This document shows positions 5,087 through 8,357 of a stretch of 8,357 bases of DNA, in pieces (positions within the stretch are counted from its first letter, which is position 1; every line of letters starts with the position of its first letter). The stretch is from Tepidisphaeraceae bacterium (lineage in GTDB: Bacteria; Planctomycetota; Phycisphaerae; Tepidisphaerales; Tepidisphaeraceae). The notes beneath the pieces were generated by a model. That model saw only the letters and a list, made by a program, of their open reading frames with translations, was not told the DNA's origin and searched no databases. The DNA is taken from contig JANWHF010000273.1 of assembly GCA_025450555.1 (NCBI GenBank), forward strand, positions 1-8,357. The letters are read 5' to 3'. Made by a program: the position numbers and the translations under genes.

Positions 5087-6280
5087 TCAATCGAATTCGA
5101 AAGATTCGCGCGCTAAGACCAGCGGCCGATTTTGACCAATATTCAGCAGCAATCCGGCTTCCATGAAGCTGGCGACGAGACTGCTTCCACCATAGCTGAC
5201 GAAGGGGAGGGTGATTCCGGTGACGGGCATTAATCCGGTGCAGACCATCAGATTGATAAACGTCTGGCAGGCCATCGTCGCGACGACGCCGACGGCGACG
5301 AGCTTGCCGAAAGGCTCGCGCGTGGCGGCGGCGATTTCAGCGCCGGCGGCAAAGAGCACCATGTAGCTCACAAGCAGCACCATCGCGCCGAAGAAGCCGA
5401 ACTGCTCGCCGATCAGGGCGAAGATCATGTCGTTCTGCGATTCGGGAACCGTCTGGCCGACCGGAATGTTTCCAAAGCCTTTGCCGGCAAATGATCCCGA
5501 GGCAAACGCCACCATCGCGCGATAAGTCTGATAGGCCTTGCGCTGGCGCTCGTTGCGATTGTCGGCATCGAGCCAGGCATACACGCGCTCGCGCTGATAT
5601 TTCTTCACCAGCACCGGCCCATGTTTGAGAACCGGAATGTTCTCGGACCCGCTGAACCAGGCGAGCGGCATCAGGAAAACCGCGGCAATGATGATCGTCA
5701 CCAGATGCTTCACCCGCGCGCCCGCCACGAAAAGCATCGTCACCAGCACCGGCGGGAAGATCATGGCCATCCCCAGGTCCGGCTGTTTGAGGATCAGCAC
5801 CAGCGGCACCAGCGCCAGCGCGAAAGGTCCTGCGAGTCCTGCGAACGTTCGATAGTTGGATCGATAGCGCAGATACCTGCCCAGCACCAGCACAAGCGCC
5901 AGCTTCATGATCTCCGCGGGCTCGATGCTTGCCGAGCCGAACTTGATCCAGGCATAGGCGCCATTCACGCTATGCACGCCCGGCACGTGCACCTTGGTGC
6001 CGATGACGGTGTAAATGATCAGCAGCAGGCTGATGACGTATAGTCCCCATCCCCACCGGCCGATTACCTGGTAGTTGACCGCCTGGAAAAGCAGCATGCA
6101 GCCCAGGCTGACGCCCAGGAAAATCCATTGACGATAGGCATCATGGTGACCACTCGCGCGATCGGAAGCCGCGATGCTGATCAGCCCCATCGCTGCCAGC
6201 ACCAGCACCGAAACCAGCACCGGCCAGTTGGTTGCAATGGCCAATTGCTGCCAGATTCTGTTGAGGTTGAATTTCTTCAT
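5087..6280 (-). CDS. rodA: RodA, SEDS-family peptidoglycan glycosyltransferase
   Basis: A 397-residue polytopic membrane protein of the RodA/FtsW/SpoVE family, which polymerises lipid II into glycan strands, usually with a class B PBP. Visible signatures: AWIKFGSASIEPAEIMKLAL (residues 110-129, with EPAE where QPSE is common), LKQPDLGMAM (164-173), the large extracytoplasmic loop ending PESQNDMIFALIGEQFGFFG (279-298), where Asp284 corresponds to the catalytic aspartate, and ITLPFVSYGGSSL (356-368). Alternating hydrophobic stretches give about ten transmembrane segments. A TTG at 6289 would add MYE, but ATG 6280 is preferred because the preceding stop and this start form TGAGATG, a single base apart, implying translational coupling. 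No PBP2, MreB/C/D gene lies beside it, so it is outside the usual rod cluster in this window. RodA rather than FtsW is favoured by overall pattern. Confidence 0.9.
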   Translation of the reverse strand: MKKFNLNRIWQQLAIATNWPVLVSVLVLAAMGLISIAASDRASGHHDAYRQWIFLGVSLGCMLLFQAVNYQVIGRWGWGLYVISLLLIIYTVIGTKVHVPGVHSVNGAYAWIKFGSASIEPAEIMKLALVLVLGRYLRYRSNYRTFAGLAGPFALALVPLVLILKQPDLGMAMIFPPVLVTMLFVAGARVKHLVTIIIAAVFLMPLAWFSGSENIPVLKHGPVLVKKYQRERVYAWLDADNRNERQRKAYQTYRAMVAFASGSFAGKGFGNIPVGQTVPESQNDMIFALIGEQFGFFGAMVLLVSYMVLFAAGAEIAAATREPFGKLVAVGVVATMACQTFINLMVCTGLMPVTGITLPFVSYGGSSLVASFMEAGLLLNIGQNRPLVLARESFEFD

Positions 6281-6281
6281 C

Positions 6282-7037
6282 TCATACAAACCAATCGGCA
6301 GCGAGTCCGCGCCGCGCTTTGGGGGCAGTGCATAAGACCCAGAGCGTTTCGCCCGATTTCACCTTGCCCTGTGCCGGTGGAACAAATACGGTCAGCACGC
6401 GCGAATCGGAATCGTCGGCCGGTGTGCAGCGCACCGCCCGCGAAAGCGGCGCTAAAGCGGAAATATGGCTGTCGAGCACCAGCGTCTCCAGAGCGATTCC
6501 ATCTTTCCAAAGATTTAAAACGCGCTTCCACAAGATCATCGCCACAAGAAGCGTCAGAACACCAATGGCTGCGGCCACCGCTGCGCCCACGAGCCTTGGC
6601 CCGAGTGGATCGGCATGCTGAAGCATCGTCCAGTCTTCCGGATTCTCCGGATCCACGCAGATCGGCAGCACCGAGCCGACGGTGATGATCTCGCTCCATC
6701 CCGGCAATTGTCGCGGCTTGGTTTCGTATGGTTTCCCATGCCAATCGAATCTCAAGATGATCGGTGCATCGGATGGCTGCTTCTTGCCGACGACCGTCCA
6801 TTCGTTGGCCTGAATGATCACCGCCTGAACCTTGAGCCCCTGCGTGGTCAGGAACCGCTGATGATGCCACTCGGCCACCGCGAAGCCCACCAGCACGACC
6901 GCAATCAAAACCAGCGTCGCGCCCGTCAGCCACGCGAAGCGCACGCCCGGCTCCATTCCCGCACGCCATCGCACGCGCGATGTCATCGCGCGCGGCGCGG
7001 CAGGTGGCACGGTTGTTGACGGCGGCGCATCTTCCAT
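6282..7037 (-). CDS. DUF3592-type membrane protein
   Basis: A 251-residue protein with a Pro/Ala-rich cytoplasmic start and two predicted membrane helices, about residues 35-57 and 148-170. Between them is a beta-rich extracytoplasmic segment (VQAVIIQANEW, APIILRFDWHGKPYET, VGSVLPICVDPENPEDW), the pattern of DUF3592, in which a converted chain with a 'dPenP' turn is flanked by the two helices. A soluble C-terminal tail (about 171-251) contains further strands. No reaction is known for the family. ATG 7037 is the longest start; only a weak AGAG stands before it, so internal starts at Met18 or Met28 are possible. Its TGA is one base from the rodA ATG, so the pair is a tight operon and this protein may influence cell-wall synthesis (inference). 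It is divergent from the DUF3500 gene. Confidence 0.75.
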   Translation of the reverse strand: MEDAPPSTTVPPAAPRAMTSRVRWRAGMEPGVRFAWLTGATLVLIAVVLVGFAVAEWHHQRFLTTQGLKVQAVIIQANEWTVVGKKQPSDAPIILRFDWHGKPYETKPRQLPGWSEIITVGSVLPICVDPENPEDWTMLQHADPLGPRLVGAAVAAAIGVLTLLVAMILWKRVLNLWKDGIALETLVLDSHISALAPLSRAVRCTPADDSDSRVLTVFVPPAQGKVKSGETLWVLCTAPKARRGLAADWFV

Positions 7038-7199
7038 AGCTCTTTAGCCCAGTCCCGATTCAGCCCGCTGGCTGCAACGCCTTTCTAATCCATGCGTAGG
7101 CAATGGGGAAGCGTTGTCAGGTAAGACGCTGGACGCGGCAGGCGGTTCGGGAAACAATTCGTCAACATATTGCCGTTCAAAGTAGAAGGAGCAGCCAAC
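7038..7199. promoter_or_regulatory. Divergent intergenic region between DUF3592-rodA and the DUF3500 gene
   Basis: These 162 bases must hold the promoter for the rightward DUF3500 gene and probably that of the leftward DUF3592-rodA pair. TTGTCA at 7114-7119 looks like a -35 box, but no acceptable -10 lies at the right distance; CATATT at 7166-7171 looks like a -10 without a partner. I see no clear inverted repeat or riboswitch. Confidence 0.4.
7186..7191 (+). promoter_or_regulatory. Ribosome binding site that fixes the DUF3500 start
   Basis: AAGGAG lies 8 bases before ATG 7200. A longer frame from TTG 7170 would put ten extra residues before the signal peptide and place this site inside the gene, so ATG 7200 is chosen. 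Confidence 0.7.
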
Positions 7200-8336
7200 A
7201 TGAAGCGCGCAACCTGGAAAGCCATTACTCTCGCAGCCATCACGGCAACGAGTCTCCCCTTGTGGAATTGCTCCCGCGCCTTGGCGCACGATGACCCGGC
7301 GGAGCATGCCGGCATGATCAATCCGCACGGCTCCGATGCCGCGATGGAACATGCCGCCAGGCAGATGGCCGATGCGGCGCAGAATTTCTGGAAGTCGCTC
7401 ACGCCCGAGCTTCAGTCCAAGGCCGGCTTCTCCTTCGAAGATCAGGAGCGCTACAACTGGCACTTCATCCCGCGCACACGCAAGGGCATCACCTGGAACG
7501 ATATGGATTCCACCCAGCGCGCTCTCGCCCATGCGTTCCTTGCCAGCGGCCTCTCGCAGCGCGGCTACATGCAGGCCCAGACCATCATGAGCCTCGATCA
7601 GGTCCTCAAGGAAATGGAAAAAGGCCGCGGCCCGCGCCGCGATCCGGGCAACTATGCCTTCAGCATCTTCGGAACGCCTGGACCCGATTCCACGTGGGGC
7701 TGGCGCGTCGAGGGACATCATCTTTCGCTGAACTTCACCATCGCCCATGGCAAGGCGGCCGTCGCCGGGCCGGTCTTCTTTGGCTCCAATCCGGCCGAGG
7801 TGAAGCAGGGGCCGCGCAAGGGATTGTTCGTGCTCGATACCGAGGAAACCCTTGGCCGCGCGATCATCAAAAGCTTCGACGAATCGCAGCGCAAGCAGGC
7901 GATCATCGAAGTGAAGGCCCCCAGCGAAATCATCACCGGCAACTCGCGCAAGGCCAACCCCGGCCCACCGGTGGGCGTTGCCGTTGCGGACATGAAGCCG
8001 GATCAGAAGAAGCTGCTGATGGATCTGGTCGAGCATTATGCTTATCGCCTGCGGCCCGAGCTGGCCGAAAGCGATCTCCAACGCATCGAAAAGGCCGGCT
8101 GGGAAAAGATCAAATTCGCCTGGGCCGGCGGCATCGAGCCGGGCGAAGGCCATTACTACCGCATCCACGGCCCCACGTTCCTGATCGAGTTCGACGACAC
8201 CCAGGACCACGCCAATCACATCCACACCGTCTGGCGTGACGCCGCCAACGACTTCGGCGAAGACATCCTGCGCGAACACTACGACGCCCACCAACCCGGC
8301 GACGGCCATGGCCATGACGCCGCGCCGGGACAATGA
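7200..8336 (+). CDS. Exported DUF3500-domain protein
   Basis: A 378-residue protein. Residues 1-29 form a signal peptide (MKRATWK, a hydrophobic core, then SRALA before HDD), so it is periplasmic or secreted. The body matches DUF3500: YNWHFIPRTRKGITW (85-99), DPGNYAFSIFGTPG (148-161), STWGWRVEGHHLSLNFT (164-180) and, near the end, HANHIHTVWRDAANDFGEDI (337-356). The family has no established reaction; the repeated conserved His, Trp and Asp in these blocks suggest a metal or ligand site, but this is inference. The tail HQPGDGHGHD adds further histidines that could bind metal. Length is usual for the family and no defect is seen. A good AAGGAG precedes the start. It is alone on its strand here; only 21 bases follow the stop, so any partner gene to the right is not visible. 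Confidence 0.85.
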   Translation: MKRATWKAITLAAITATSLPLWNCSRALAHDDPAEHAGMINPHGSDAAMEHAARQMADAAQNFWKSLTPELQSKAGFSFEDQERYNWHFIPRTRKGITWNDMDSTQRALAHAFLASGLSQRGYMQAQTIMSLDQVLKEMEKGRGPRRDPGNYAFSIFGTPGPDSTWGWRVEGHHLSLNFTIAHGKAAVAGPVFFGSNPAEVKQGPRKGLFVLDTEETLGRAIIKSFDESQRKQAIIEVKAPSEIITGNSRKANPGPPVGVAVADMKPDQKKLLMDLVEHYAYRLRPELAESDLQRIEKAGWEKIKFAWAGGIEPGEGHYYRIHGPTFLIEFDDTQDHANHIHTVWRDAANDFGEDILREHYDAHQPGDGHGHDAAPGQ

Positions 8337-8357
8337 GCGCCTGCATGGGAAGGTGCA

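Noticed and set aside
7044..8333. A 429-codon open frame on the minus strand
   Set aside because: It is antisense to the DUF3500 gene, which has a signal peptide, ribosome site and family motifs. The antisense frame is low-complexity Gly/Val/Arg-rich, as expected from GC-rich codon bias.

Overview
The window is GC-rich bacterial chromosome from a Gram-negative cell: it encodes an outer-membrane-barrel-like protein ending in Phe and an exported lipoprotein-type sulfatase. The set of families (FGly-type S1 sulfatase, DUF1572/DinB, DUF3500, DUF3592, BNR protein with a MoaD-like partner) fits Planctomycetota (perhaps a Phycisphaerae-like lineage) or a neighbouring PVC or acidobacterial group. This is an inference from gene content; no rRNA or other phylogenetic marker is present.

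Layout. (1) Positions 1-414, plus strand: the tail of a BNR/sialidase-like beta-propeller gene, overlapping by ATGA a small ubiquitin-like MoaD/ThiS protein that ends in Gly-Gly. (2) Positions 436-2013, minus strand: a two-gene unit, DUF1572/DinB-like protein followed 3 bases later by a nitronate monooxygenase-type FMN oxidoreductase. (3) Positions 2014-2512: a gene-free stretch of about 500 bases that is not empty. It holds a strong 14-bp terminator hairpin, a purine-rich GGAG-repeat segment on the minus strand that may be a small RNA, a 15-bp palindrome, and a short repeat/hairpin in the leader of the next gene. (4) Positions 2513-5025, plus strand: a signal-peptide beta-barrel-like protein and, 17 bases later, a sulfatase with the CxPSR formylglycine motif; these look like one operon for an envelope function. 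(5) Positions 5087-7037, minus strand: a DUF3592 membrane protein translationally coupled to rodA, the SEDS peptidoglycan polymerase. (6) Positions 7200-8336, plus strand: an exported DUF3500 protein, transcribed divergently from the DUF3592-rodA pair.

No mobile element, CRISPR array, tRNA or rRNA was seen. All proteins appear intact apart from the one cut by the left edge. The least explained part is 2125-2512, where the RNA-like and operator-like structures lie next to the barrel-sulfatase operon.
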